Assembly (NCBI GenBank): GCA_023548195.1
Contig: JAJHZJ010000009.1
Span: forward strand, 7,525,399 to 7,589,398
Source: Bettongia penicillata ogilbyi
Taxonomy: Eukaryota > Chordata > Mammalia > Diprotodontia > Potoroidae
Length of the DNA: 64,000 bases
Direction: 5' to 3'
Position numbers and translations under genes: made by a program. Shown piece by piece: positions 11,972-22,725 of the stretch; the first letter of the stretch is position 1, and each line of letters starts with the position of its first letter. The notes below the pieces were generated by a model. It saw only the letters and a list, made by a program, of their open reading frames with translations. It made no database searches and had not been told where the DNA came from.

Positions 11972-12782
11972 TCCCAACCAGTTAATTGTCTTTTGAGTCC
12001 TTTGTCAAGAGTAGGGTATACTCTGGGGATCTGTATGATCTCAGTTCCTCCAAGGTGGCACAGTCAAGTGTGTACACTGGTCTGGAAGCAACACAGAAAC
12101 TTTTGTGCCCAGAATCTGTGAGTTGTAGAGTTTCCTCTCCACAGCCACCTGGCCTCCAGTTCTACCAAGCCAGTACTAGGGGCTGAGATTCAGATAAGCT
12201 GCTGGGCTGCCATTCAGTGTGAGATAAAGATAAGCTGCTCAAATCCCCCAGGATTAGGTGGGGGCAGGGCTGCCACACAGGGCTGAGGTCAGTGCCCCCA
12301 GGGATTTTATGATCCAACAATGAATGGGGGCTGCTGTGGGAGCTACTGCTGCCTGATACAGCTTCTGACACCACCACCTGAGGCTGGAGCTACCACCTGA
12401 GGCTGGAGATATGGCAAGGCCCTGCTTTTTTCTCAGCCAGGTGAAAAAAACCGTCTCACTGACCTTTGGTTCCTGTGGGTTGAGGGATCTGCAAATTGCT
12501 GCTACTACTGCTGGGGATTCTGCTGTCGAAGGCTTGCTTGCATCCTCCTCCCCAGCACTGTGCAGAATGGCCAAGGCTGGGCTGGGCTCCACTCCGTCTG
12601 GTACGATAGACCTTTCCCGTTGGCCTTTCAGGTCACCCTGGGCTGGAAATCTCCTCCACTGCATTGTAGAATTTACTGAGCATCTTTCTTTACAGGTATT
12701 TTATGGGCTGTGGGGGAAGAGCTAATGTATGTGTGTCTTTCTACTCTGCCATCTTGGCTCTGTCCCACTTTGTTAGACTTTT

Positions 12783-13225
12783 AAAGCCTTCCATAAGCTG
12801 ATCTCTGTTCACCTTTGCAATTTTCTTATACTTTACACACCATCATGTGTGATCCGGTGACATAGGCTCTCTTCCTGATTCTCCCTCCCCTAAGGCACTC
12901 CATCGGTCAGCGGAGTTTCACTAGTTGTCTCTGACAAAACTGTTCCTCTTCATCTCTGCCTCCTACTTCCTTCAAATCTCAGCTAAAGTCCCATCATCTA
13001 CAAGAAAAGTCCTTTATTAGTCCTTAACTTGTTATATTGTCTCTGAGATTACCCCCAGCTGATCTTCTGTATATCTTGTGGGTATATCATTATTGGTATG
13101 TTGTCTCCCCAGTTAGATGATGATCCCCTTGAGAAGAGGAACTGTTTCTCATCTCTGTATCTCCAGCATTTAGCACTGTGCCTTTCAAACAGTAAGCATT
13201 TCATAAATGTAGATTGATTGACTGA
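12783..13225 (+). mobile_element. L2 LINE 3' end, downstream half
   Basis: This continues the piece at 9490: AAAGCCTTCCATAAGCTGATCT, ATCTCAGCTAAAGTCCCATC, then the diagnostic L2/MIR tail CTTGAGAAGAGGAACTGTTT and AGTAAGCATTTCATAAATG. The order and spacing fit one L2 copy interrupted by HAL1. Confidence 0.7.
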
Positions 13226-13257
13226 CAAAACAATGCAACAATTTCATTCTTAGGATT

Positions 13258-13435
13258 CTAGGTTTGGAGCCACAGGGGACTTAAGATGTTTTTAACCTAG
13301 TCTTCTCATTTTATAGATGAAAATAAGAGAAATTATGTAATTTTCCCAAGACTATCTAGGAAATAAATGTCAGAGGCAGGAATCAAACTCAGACCCCCTG
13401 ACTTTATTTAAATCCAACATTCTTTCCATGTCATT
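13258..13435 (-). mobile_element. MIR/THER-type SINE
   Basis: CTTCTCATTTTATAGATGAA, GGAATCAAACTCAGACCCCC. Confidence 0.65.
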
Positions 13436-14439
13436 GGATTGCCACCGGTTTGTTTCTCTCTTGCTTTCAACTCAGGTTATAGTTTTGGTACCAGGGTCAT
13501 CAAAAGACCATGTGTATTGTCTAAATAGCTTCCTCATTTTGGTATTTTTAAAAGAATTCCTTATTAGTTTTGGAGTCTTTTGCAAAGAACTCCTCAATTT
13601 GCTTTTTGGACATTTTAAAAAACTATTTTCTAGTTTCCATCTCATCTGCCATCCTTTTTTTTAAATTTTGTTTTTCTGTTCTCAGTTGGACTGTTTTTTC
13701 ATTTTTTGAAAGATGACTTTTTCCTTGAAAGAATCATAGCTTTGGGGTTTCAATTAAGGCCCTTTGAACATCTCTTTCCCCCCTCCTGGCATGATAGATG
13801 ACAGGAAACTCTGGGGTCAGTTGAGTCTTGGACCATTCACCTCCCTCCTTTGCCCCCAGCAGCAAAAATTTATGGATGATGATATACTTTCCCAGGAATG
13901 TCTTGACCTTTAGATCTGGAAACTTGGAGCCCTGTGGTTAGGCTCATGGTACCTTATTCCTTTATCCATAAAAGTTGGTTCAGTTCTAATCCATATCGTG
14001 TGTTAAGAACCAGAGGGCAATCGAGGACTTTGCCTGACCCTGGGTCTTTGATTGGTTCCCATGTAGGACATTGAGACCCGTTAGACTGCATCATTTCTCC
14101 CAATTACTTACTAACAAACTTGAACCTTAATGTATTCCTGGAACTAGACAAATCCACAAAGTGTCATGCAGACTGGGAATGCCCTGAATTGGTTCCGACT
14201 TCCTAGGACCTCTTTAGACTGTAATGACTTGTCCTACCTATAATTTCTGTTGGATTGGAGTTAGAATTTGCCTTACAAAGTTGCACACATGAGCTGTTAT
14301 TTTTAAAAATATATTTTTAGTCTTTATTTATTAATCATCAATAAAGATAAACTTTTAAATAAAGTTTTAAAAATTTTATATTTTAAATCAATAACTCCAA
14401 AATAGTTATTATTTATTCGATAATACAATAATAATGATC

Positions 14440-14670
14440 ATTGGGCATGTGAGTTCTTTCCTTTTTTGGGTGTTGAGTATAGTAGTTCGGAATATTTTTG
14501 TACTGATAGGTCTTCCTCCCTACTCCTCACCTCCTTTTCATATCATCCTCAGGTTATATTTATTTCAGTAGGCTCACTGGGTCCTATGATACAAATAGAT
14601 TTATAGTTCTGGTTTTATATTGCTATACAGCTTTCTAAAACGACTGCATTATTCACCTAGAAATTTACCC
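14440..14670 (-). mobile_element. Probable LINE-1 3' fragment, highly diverged
   Basis: The series GGAATATTTTTGTACTGATAGG, TCACTGGGTCCTATGATAC and TTGCTATACAGCTTTCTA loosely follows the order of the L1 tail sequence at 19.9-20.0 kb. The match is weak. Confidence 0.35.
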
Positions 14671-15177
14671 CCATTATGTTTACTAAAAGTCAGCTCCCAA
14701 GGAAAGTCTGGCAGAAAACCGAGCCAGGAAAAATTATTCTTTGGTATTATTCCCCATTCTCTGATTAACAGGAGCTGAGCAAGCTTTTTGCATAGCTATT
14801 ATAGCCACAAATAAGCCCTGGCCTACATTTCCAATGCCTAAAATAAATCAGTTTATAATGGAAATCAAACAGTGGCCTAAGTGAATGCCAGATAGCAATT
14901 GAAAGAGAACTTTAAAATTAACATAATCAACAGCAAACATTTCTTAAGTACCTACTTTATATAAGGCACTGTGCTAGACTCTTATTTTTCCCTAGTGTCT
15001 GGCTTTCTTAGGACTGAAGACAAAATACAATAATAAAATAATAGCATATATTATGTAATAAATAATATATATTTAAAATAATAAAATAAAATTTTATTTT
15101 TAAGTGCCAGAATGTTATAGCCTGCCTAGAAAGCTTAACTTGATTCTTTTTATTTCTTATTCATTCCCATATAGTAG

Positions 15178-15590
15178 CTAGGTACTACCATGGCTAGATC
15201 TCTGGGCCTAGTGTAGGGAAGATCTGAGCTCATATACCACCTCAGGCACTTATTATCTAGCTGACCTTAGGCAAATGTAAAATATAGACAAAAATAGCAC
15301 CAACCTCCCAGGCCTATTGTCCTGTGCAAATCAAATGAGATAATATTTGGAAAGTATTTAACACAGCTCCTGATACATTTTTTACTGTTTAGTCCTGAAC
15401 CCATTTGGGGTTTTCTTGGCCAAGATACTGGAGTGGTTTGTCATTTCCTTCTCTAGTGCATTTTACAGATGAGGAAACTGAGGAAGACGGAAGTTAAGTG
15501 ATTTGCCCAGGGTCACACAGGTAGTAAGTGTCTGAGGCCAGATTTGAACTCCTGGCACATAGTAGGTACTTAATAAATTCTTCTCCCTCC
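15178..15590 (+). mobile_element. MIR/THER-type SINE, split by an RTE-tailed SINE
   Basis: The head and core (CTCAGGCACTTATTATCTAG, TCAAATGAGATAATATTTGG, AACACAGCTCCTG) lie left of 15372. The tail GGCACATAGTAGGTACTTAA resumes at 15554. Confidence 0.7.
15373..15548 (-). mobile_element. RTE-tailed SINE inserted in a MIR-type copy
   Basis: CCATTTGGGGTTTTCTTGGC to CACAGGTAGTAAGTGTCTG. The tRNA head is truncated. CTCCTG flanks it (15367-15372, 15549-15554), and the host tail resumes as GCACATAGTAGGTACTTAAT. Confidence 0.75.
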
Positions 15591-15599
15591 TAACCTTTC

Positions 15600-15990
15600 C
15601 TTCCAATCAGTTAACAAGCTTTGTTCATTAGACCTCTTAATGTCCCTCCCAACCATTCCTTTTCTCTTCTCAAATCACAGTCACTCAAATTCAGACCCTC
15701 ATTACCTCTCTCCTGGAATATAATAAATAAAAGTTTCCTAGTTGGTGTCTCTATATCTAGTCTCTCTCTAACCCATCCTCCAAACAGCTGCCAAAATGAT
15801 ATTTCTTAAGTGTAGGTCTGACCTTGTCAGTTCCTAGAGGCTCAATAAGTTTTAATGGCGCCTCTCTCATGAAACCCTTCCAAAGCTGGCTCCACATGCA
15901 ATCCAATTTGCCTGCAAAGTAGAATGTGTGAAGAGGGACTGTATGAACTAAGACTGTAATGACAAGTTGGAGCCACACTATAGAGGGAAG
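15600..15990 (+). mobile_element. L2 LINE 3' region
   Basis: CAGACCCTCATTACCTCTCTCC, CCAAAATGATATTTCTTAAG, and CCCTTCCAAAGCTGGCTCCAC resemble the L2 copy at 9490 in the same order. Confidence 0.55.
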
Positions 15991-16299
15991 GTCTTAATTT
16001 AACACACAAACAAAGCTTTATCTTTTTTCTAAAGACAACACAAAGCTCCTGAAATGTTTTTGTGTGCTGATGTAATAAGATCAGACATGTGCCTTAGGAA
16101 GATTATTTTTTAAGTATATTTGAAGGACATACAAAAGAGCGGAGAGACTGGAAACAGAGAGAGACCAGTTAGGAGGCTGCTACAAAAGTCCAGAGGAAGT
16201 CAAGTATGTGTAGAGGAAGAGACAGATGTAAAAGATATTGTAGAAATGAGATTTTAACTAAAGATTTTAAGTCTTGGTGACTAGAGGGATTGTGTGGCT

Positions 16300-16412
16300 T
16301 AGTGGTGTCTAATTCATAGAGAAATGGATCTCTGCAGAATCACAAATTGACTTAGAAGACTACATATTAACATCTATATTATATTGTATTTTTATTTTGT
16401 TAATTTTTATTT
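16300..16412 (+). repeat. AT-rich interspersed repeat family A, copy 3
   Basis: GATCTCTGCAGAATCACAAA, TTGACTTAGAAGACTACATA, and TTATATTGTATTTTTATTTT. Confidence 0.6.
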
Positions 16413-16505
16413 TGACCTCTTTGAGCCTCAGTTTCCTTTTCTGTAATAATGGAAGAACTGGGCTCAGAAGGTTCCTTCCAGCTCTAAATCATTGGGACTA
16501 TGAAT
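16413..16505 (+). mobile_element. MIR/THER-type SINE core
   Basis: GACCTCTTTGAGCCTCAGTT and CCTTCCAGCTCTAAATC, directly downstream of the AT-rich repeat copy. Confidence 0.6.
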
Positions 16506-16694
16506 CTTGAGAAGAGGGGATGGTCAGTGGGTGTGGGAGGCAAGGGAGCTGGAGTAGGAATCTAACCTGGACTGTTGAGTGCATGAGGAGGAGTCATGAA
16601 ATTGGACTAGAAAGATGGGTTGGAGTCAAATTTTGAAGGGTTCAGTAAATCAAATAATGTTGAGTTTGATATTATTGCAAGACTTCCAGGTGTA

Positions 16695-16955
16695 GATAAT
16701 AATAACAGCTAGCATTTACATAGTGCTTTAAGGTTTGCAAAATGCTTTACAAACATGATCTCATCTTATCCTCACAGCATTCCTGGGTGGTAGGTGCTTT
16801 TTATTGTTCACAATTTACAGGTGAGGGAATTGAGGCAGATGTAAGTGAAGTGACTTGCCCAGGGGTGCACCATTAGTAATTATCCAAGGCTGGATTTGAA
16901 TTTAGGTCTTCTGACTCCCAGTCCCTCACTCTATCCATTGTACCACCTAGCTTCC
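16695..16955 (-). mobile_element. MIR/THER-type SINE, near full length
   Basis: ATAGTGCTTTAAGGTTTGCA, ACAGGTGAGGGAATTGAGGC, GGATTTGAATTTAGGTCTTC, TTGTACCACCTAGCTT. Confidence 0.8.
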
Positions 16956-17799
16956 TTAGATGTTCAGATGCATAAAATCATTTGATATCAATAAGGGATA
17001 ATGCCTCTAATCATTTTTGAAGTCACTTTGAAGTGAGGCATTGGTCTGCAGTGAATAAAAACATTCTTACTTAGTTTGCTCCAAGCACTGTACTAAGTTT
17101 TGGGGATACAATAAATAAGCAAAACAATTCCTACCCTCACATTCTAATAAGGAAAGTGACAGTCAGGGAACTGTATTTTATATTACAAGGATGTGAGACA
17201 AGCTTTGATTAATGAGCCCTTTCTAGAAGCAATGATGTAAGTTCCCCAGAACCCTAAGTAGAAAGGGATGGTGAGAGTGGTGTAGGGTGGGTGGTGTTCT
17301 TTGATCCAGCCAGACTGGCTTTCTCTCTGCTCTTCCCACACCAAATTCCATCTTCAGTCCATCTACCATCCCTGGCATCCCCTCCAACCATACTTCCACT
17401 TCATGGAGTCCCTCTATCCCTTTAACACCAATAGTATCAGGAGTGACAATAAACATTTTTTGAGACATTATAAACTCAAAAAGTAGGCATTTCTACGTGT
17501 TATCTCATGAACATTTTCTACATCATTGTTATCAACATTCCTTAGAATTCTAAAGACTTTTCAAATAATGGAAGAAATAAATCACATGGTTCTACCCAAA
17601 AGGACCAGATGTGTCAAAGGATGCATATGCCTGAAATGCAGCTCATGTACCATATTCTGCCTTTGCCGATCTCCCAAACGGCTAGTGCCCTCCCTCCTAA
17701 ACCCCCTTGTGTTTAACTACTTTGTAAATATTTGTATTTTTCTTTGCTTAAAAAATATAACTTTTTGTTCATGTTTTCTGTTGCTCCAATAACCAAATA

Positions 17800-18185
17800 G
17801 CCCTCCCCCCTCCCAGAGCCGTTCCATGTGACAAGCATTTTTTAGAGTGAAAAAAATTAAAATTAGCAATACTTATGTGTACATTGAAAGGACCTGAAAA
17901 TATGTGCCATGTGTAACACCCATGGGCCTCCCACCTCCACGAAAGGGTAGATTGGTCTTCTCCTATCCCTTCATTCTGACTCCTGTTTGATCTTTATAAT
18001 TTTGTTACATTTACTTTTGAAATTTTGGTGTGTATTTTGTTTAATTTGTGTAAATTTGCTCCATTCACATCGTTGTAGTTGCTCTCTGTGTACACACACA
18101 CATACACACACACACACACACATGCACACACACAGGTTCTGCTTACTTCACCCTGTGTCAGTTCATATAGATTTTTTTCCAGTTT
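17800..18185 (-). mobile_element. Old LINE-1 3' fragment
   Basis: It contains AATTTTGTTACATTTACTTT and TTCTGCTTACTTCACCCTGT then CAGTTCATATAG, matching the L1 tails at 62.7-63.2 kb and 58.8 kb. A CA microsatellite interrupts it. Confidence 0.55.
18094..18135 (+). repeat. CA microsatellite
   Basis: CA repeats with single T and G interruptions. Confidence 0.85.
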
Positions 18186-19319
18186 TATATCTGTATTTAT
18201 TCACTTTATATTTTTGTTATATACACATATATGACTATATATTATATGTACACATATATAGCAAATAAAGTCAATAAATATGCATGCATTTGCATATATG
18301 TCAATATGTTATGCTATATGTACATATATAGCAAAAATATAAAGTGGATAAATACAAATATATTTTCATTTTGTAACCAAACAAATGCATATATACATAC
18401 ACGATAAGTATGTATGTGTATGGGTATATGTATATGTGTGTGTGCACTCACATACACACACCCAGAGACCGTACTTGTCTCCCCATTAGAACAGAAGTTC
18501 CATGGTAGTAGGCATTGTTCTTTTTTTTGCACTTGTAACCCCATCCACTGTCCCAGTGTCAAGTATACAATAGGTGCCTAATAATTCTTGTGGATTGATT
18601 GAATGATGGCAGTACAGCCTCTGGGGTGAACAACTGGACAAGTGGGGGAGCCTTCACTGAAGGCTGAAGGAAGGTTTTTGAGAATAAGCTTAGCTCTTCT
18701 CTCTACCTGAACCTTAAAATCACATCCTAGCTCTGACCACTGGCCTTCCTTAGCAAGCCTGAAGCTTCTCAGAAGGACCAGCCCTCACAGCTGATAGGAA
18801 TAAATCTGACTCCCACTTCCAGCTGGCATGGAATCCCACCCTTGCTGTCCTCCTAATCGCCCTTCTGTGTCTCTCGCCCTTGTAGTGAGTGTTATAGCTT
18901 TCATCCAGCATAATCTCTTGCCAAATTGTCCTGTAGCTGCAAAACAAGAGGGTTAGATTCCCCTTCTCCCCCATTTATGCATATCCTCCTTTCTTTTTGG
19001 CGCACATACCCACTGATATCTTCCTTATCAGGAGATCCCTTCTAGGCAGCAGCATTGACTTTCAAAGGAGTTTGCAGCAAGGCAGAAGAGATAAGAGGAG
19101 CACTGTTTAGGGGAAGAAAATCTGTCTATTGAACTGGAGTGTCCCCATTAGCCTCTGATTTCCAGGGGTGAGAATTTTCTGTTATTCATTCATTCACTTT
19201 ACTTACAACTATCCTGAAATGGACCCCAGCTACCCCCAATCTCTTTCTTTAGAAGTGACATCTTTCAATGCATAGAGATGCCCCTTCCCTTTTTTTTTCA
19301 AGAAATTCTTTCTTTCCCC

Positions 19320-20060
19320 AAATTTATTAACTTATTCGTTTTTGGTTTTCAACAATCACTTCCATAAGTTCCAAATTTTCTCCCCCTACTTCCCCAAGGT
19401 GGCACACAATCTTCTATGGGCTCTACACATGCATTCCCACTAAACACATTTTCACATTAGTCATGTAGCATAGGAGATGAATGGGAGATACCATGAGAAA
19501 AACAAAGCAAAGCATAATAAAAGAGAAAATAATCTGCTTCATTCTGCCTTCTGGGTCTAGTTCTTTCTCTGGATGGGGATGGCATTTTGCATCATGAGTC
19601 CCTTGAAAAGGTTTTGGTTCCTTGCATTGCTGTGAAGAGCTAAGTTCTCGCACACTGTGGCTGTTATTATGTATAATGTTCTCCTGGTTCTGCTCATTTC
19701 ACTCAGTATTAGTTCATATAAGTCTGTCCAGGTTTTTCTAAAGTCCACCTCTTTGTCATTTCTTATAGCACAATAGTATTTCATTACATTCATATACCAC
19801 AACTTGTTCAGCCATTCCCAAATTGATGGGCATTCCCTTGATTTCCAGTTCTTGGTCACCACAAAAAAGAGCTGCTATAAATATTTTTGTACATGTGAGT
19901 CCTTTGCCTATTTTTATGATTTTTTTGGGATACAGCCCTAGAAGTGATATTGCTAGGTCAAAGGGAATGCACATTTTTATAGCCCTTTTGGGTATAGTTC
20001 CAAATTGCTCTCCAGAATGGTTGGATCAGCTCACAGCTCCACCAACAATGAATTAGTGTT
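19320..20060 (-). mobile_element. LINE-1 3' end with decayed ORF2 C-terminus
   Basis: On the minus strand from about 20060 the sequence encodes pieces of the L1 ORF2p C-terminus: a WWSCELIQPFWRAIWNY-like stretch, then FDLAISLLGLYPKK, then KIFIAALFCGDQ, WEWLNKLWYMNVMKYYCAIR and KTWTDLYELILSEMSRTRRT. These are split over frames by indels. A short 3' UTR with AGAAAATTTGGAAC and an A-rich end near 19320 follows. It is a 5'-truncated, dead L1 copy; reverse transcriptase and endonuclease parts are absent. Confidence 0.85.
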
Positions 20061-20072
20061 CTAATTAGTGTT

Positions 20073-20197
20073 CTCTGTCTCCCTCTCTGTCTGTCTCTCT
20101 GTCTGCCTGTCTGTCTCTGTCTCTCTCTCTCTGTCTCTGTCTCTCTCTCTCTGTCTCTGTCTCTCTCTGTCTCTGTCTCTCTCTGTCTGTCTGTCTG

Positions 20198-20229
<32 letters not shown>

Positions 20230-20242
20230 CCCCCCTTCCAGA
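20073..20242 (+). repeat. CTGT/CT polypyrimidine tract
   Basis: About 170 bp of CTGT, CTCT and CT units; the only purines are the Gs of CTGT. It abuts the L1 tail ending near 20060. Confidence 0.9.
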
Positions 20243-20275
20243 GAGCCAGCCCATATGACATAATATTTTCTTTTT

Positions 20276-20525
20276 TTGCAGGTAGCTACATGGTACAGTG
20301 CATAGAGTGCTGGGCATGAAGTCAGGAAGACTCATCTTCCTGAGATCATTTGGCCTCAGACACTTAGTAGCTAGGTGACCCCAAGCAAGTCACTTAACCC
20401 TGTTTGCCTTAGTTTCCTCATCTGTAAAATGGGAATAATGATAGCACCTACTTTCCAGAGTTATTGTGAGGATCAAATGAGATAATTGTAAAGTGCTTAG
20501 CACTGTGCCTGGCTAAAATAATAAA
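20276..20525 (+). mobile_element. MIR/THER-type SINE with tRNA head
   Basis: GGTAGCTACATGGTACAGTG, AAGCAAGTCACTTAACCCTG, CCTCATCTGTAAAATGGG, AAGTGCTTAGCACTGTGCC; an AATAA-rich tail follows. Confidence 0.8.
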
Positions 20526-20995
20526 AAATAATAAAATAATAATAAAATGTTAGCTATTACTATTTTTGTGGTTGCTACTATTCTGTTACCAACATTTTTC
20601 ACAGTCCTTTTCACTTTTCTCATTCTCTTTTGTGTCCTTTTCCTTGTTTGGGTTGTATTTGTATATATTCTGTACTTCATGTCACCCCAATAGAATATTC
20701 TTCTTTCTTCCTTGAAGACAGAAATTGTTAATTTTTATCTTCATATCTCTAGAACCCAGACAATGCTGGGATTGGAGTGGTTCTTATTAAATGTTTGATG
20801 ACAAATTTATTGATTAGAATTTTTTGATTTAGGTACATGCAGAATAGTTATTATTTGAAAACTTTATTTGGATCAGAATTAATAAAGACTCTGAACCTTA
20901 ATGGTCAAGCCAATGTGGTACTTACTATAGCATCATATTTTTTTCTTCTTTCCCTCTTTAAGATGGCTGTCATCTGTTTATCTTTGAATTTTAGC

Positions 20996-21135
20996 ACAGT
21001 CCTCTCTTCTTCTGCTTCTTTTTCTTCCTCTTCTCCTTCCTCTTCTATTTTTCCTCTTCCTTGTCCTCCTCTTTCTCCTTCTTCTCCTCCTCTCCCTCTC
21101 TCCTCCCTCCCCACCTCTTCCTCCCCTTACTATTA
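20996..21135 (+). repeat. TCC/TTC polypyrimidine tract
   Basis: About 140 bp almost entirely C and T with no fixed unit. Confidence 0.85.
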
Positions 21136-21435
21136 CTACTGTTTTGGAAACCCTGTTTTAACAATGCCAGACATGTCAATCATGGGATCAGGCAAAGGTG
21201 TCAATAGTCTCGTACCCTGTGAGGTTAAGAGGATCCCTCTTGCTGTGGCTGAAAGCGACCAGTGTAGGATTGGAGCTATCCCAGACAGCCCCACCTCAGC
21301 GAACAGGGAGAAAATCCTGAACCATGGGGGGTTAATAATCCCCGACAGCAGACCCCAGTATTTGCAGACAAATTCATATGATAGCATAATTTATCTTTTC
21401 TGCCTTCCTCTATTACCCCACATACCATTATAAGA

Positions 21436-21665
21436 TTTAGAGCTGAAAAGGAGATGATTTCCAACCTCCTCATTTTACAGATAATGAAACTTAAGTCCAT
21501 GGAAGTTAAGCAACTTATTCAAGGTCACATAAGTAATAACAGTAACTGTGCATTCAAGTTTGTAATGTAAAACACTTTACATGCATTATTTCACTTAAAC
21601 TAGCAAACAGCAAAGTAAGCAGCAGAACCCAGACCTTCTGAATAAAAAGCTAGTGCTCTTTCCCT
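21436..21665 (-). mobile_element. MIR/THER-type SINE pieces
   Basis: CCTCATTTTACAGATAATG, GGTCACATAAGTAATAACAG, then GCAGAACCCAGACCTTCTG. Confidence 0.6.
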
Positions 21666-21714
21666 TCAGTCACTCCAAATTTATCCTTCATATAAATTTT
21701 GTGCATAGTTGTTT

Positions 21715-21845
21715 GCATGTGGTCTCTCCCCGATTAGAGGGGGTGCTCCTTGAGAGAAGGAACTTCTTTTTACCTTTCTTTGAACTCCCAGTTTACAATG
21801 CCTGGCACACAGTAAGTGCTTAATAAATGCTAGTTGACTGACATA
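21715..21845 (+). mobile_element. L2/MIR 3' tail
   Basis: GTGCTCCTTGAGAGAAGGAAC, then CCTGGCACACAGTAAGTGCT and TAATAAATGCTAGTTGACTG. Confidence 0.65.
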
Positions 21846-22379
21846 CTACCTCTGTTTGCATTAGTTTACCTCTACCCTAGTTCTCTTTGTTGCCTTTGTT
21901 TGCCCACCCCTTTCCTTGAGTTTCCATCACCACCAGTTCCTTTATGTTTTAATTCTGTCTTGATTCTCCCATCTTTTGCTCCCCAGTATCTGAAACAATC
22001 CATTTTTCTAGTTTTTTTTGTTCACTGACCTGAGCAAGCACAGTGTTAATTCAAGCTCTACTTGAAATTTATGACTACTCTTTTTCCAACTACCATCTTC
22101 AAATCCATTTCCATTTACTTGGATCAGATTCGGGCTAAGTAGAATAGGACTGTAGTTTAATGTTAAAAGTAGCTCCATAGTTGTCTGGAATGTTTTAAAG
22201 CAACCCTACCTAGAGGTTATATTTGATGACCACTTTCCAGTCGTAAGATTATATTAAAGGAATCACATCCTAGTACTTAACTTTAAAATAAGTTTTGTTG
22301 ATTTCTTATTTTTACATCCAGTCATTTCTGATTATAATTCCTTTCCCTATTTCCCTCCAACCAGTAAAGCATTCCTTGT

Positions 22380-22725
22380 AATGGTTAGTCAATAAGCATT
22401 TATTAATCACCTACTATATGCCAGACTCTGTGCTAGAAGTTAAGGATAAAAAGAGAAGCAAAAACAAAAAAAAACCAGTTCTTGCTTTCTTGGGGCTAAT
22501 GGTCAGATGGGAGAGACAACATGCAAATAATGATATACAAACAAGCTGTCTTTCTATCTATGTGATATATTGAAGATAACTTCAGGGGGAAAGCATTAGC
22601 ATCAAGGGACATTGAGAAGGGTGGGAGTTTATAGAACGTGAGATTTTAACTGGGAGAAGGAAGTCAGGCAGAGAAGAGGAGGGAGAGCATTCTAAACATG
22701 GGGGACAGCAAGTAAACATTCATGA
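22380..22725 (+). repeat. Old interspersed repeat, family not named
   Basis: AGCATTTATTAATCACCTAC, TATATGCCAGACTCTGTGCT, TTGGGGCTAATGGTCAGATG, then AGAGCATTCTAAACATGGG. The same order recurs in part near 4591, 24895, 25438, 50160, 52606, 57380 and 59190. Confidence 0.6.

Larger units (their letters stand above)
9871..12767 (-). mobile_element. HAL1-type retrotransposon, older copy nested in L2
   Basis: This 2.90-kb element reads on the minus strand from a GGGACAGAGCCAAGATGGCAG start (near 12767) through a 5' UTR, a broken ORF1 and a 3' UTR, to a T-rich end near 9871 (its A-rich tail). As in the copy at 46820 there is no ORF2. Near-identical 15-bp flanks, CTTTGTTTGACTTTT (9856-9870) and CTTTGTTAGACTTTT (12768-12782), are the target-site duplication. 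The insertion splits an L2 element that resumes at 12783. Its 5' UTR differs from that of the plus-strand copy beyond the first 100 bp, so it is another subfamily. Confidence 0.85.

Noticed and set aside
12254..12664. 136-codon minus-strand frame
   Set aside because: It lies in the 5' UTR of the minus-strand HAL1; GC-rich chance frame with no counterpart in the other HAL1.
19958..20335. 125-codon minus-strand frame with Arg-Glu repeats
   Set aside because: It is antisense of the CTGT/CT tract fused to an L1 ORF2 remnant (HCWWSCELIQPFW).
20837..21433. 198-codon open frame (+)
   Set aside because: It runs through a polypyrimidine tract (Ser/Pro/Leu-rich) and an unidentified segment. There is no family signal, start context or splice evidence.
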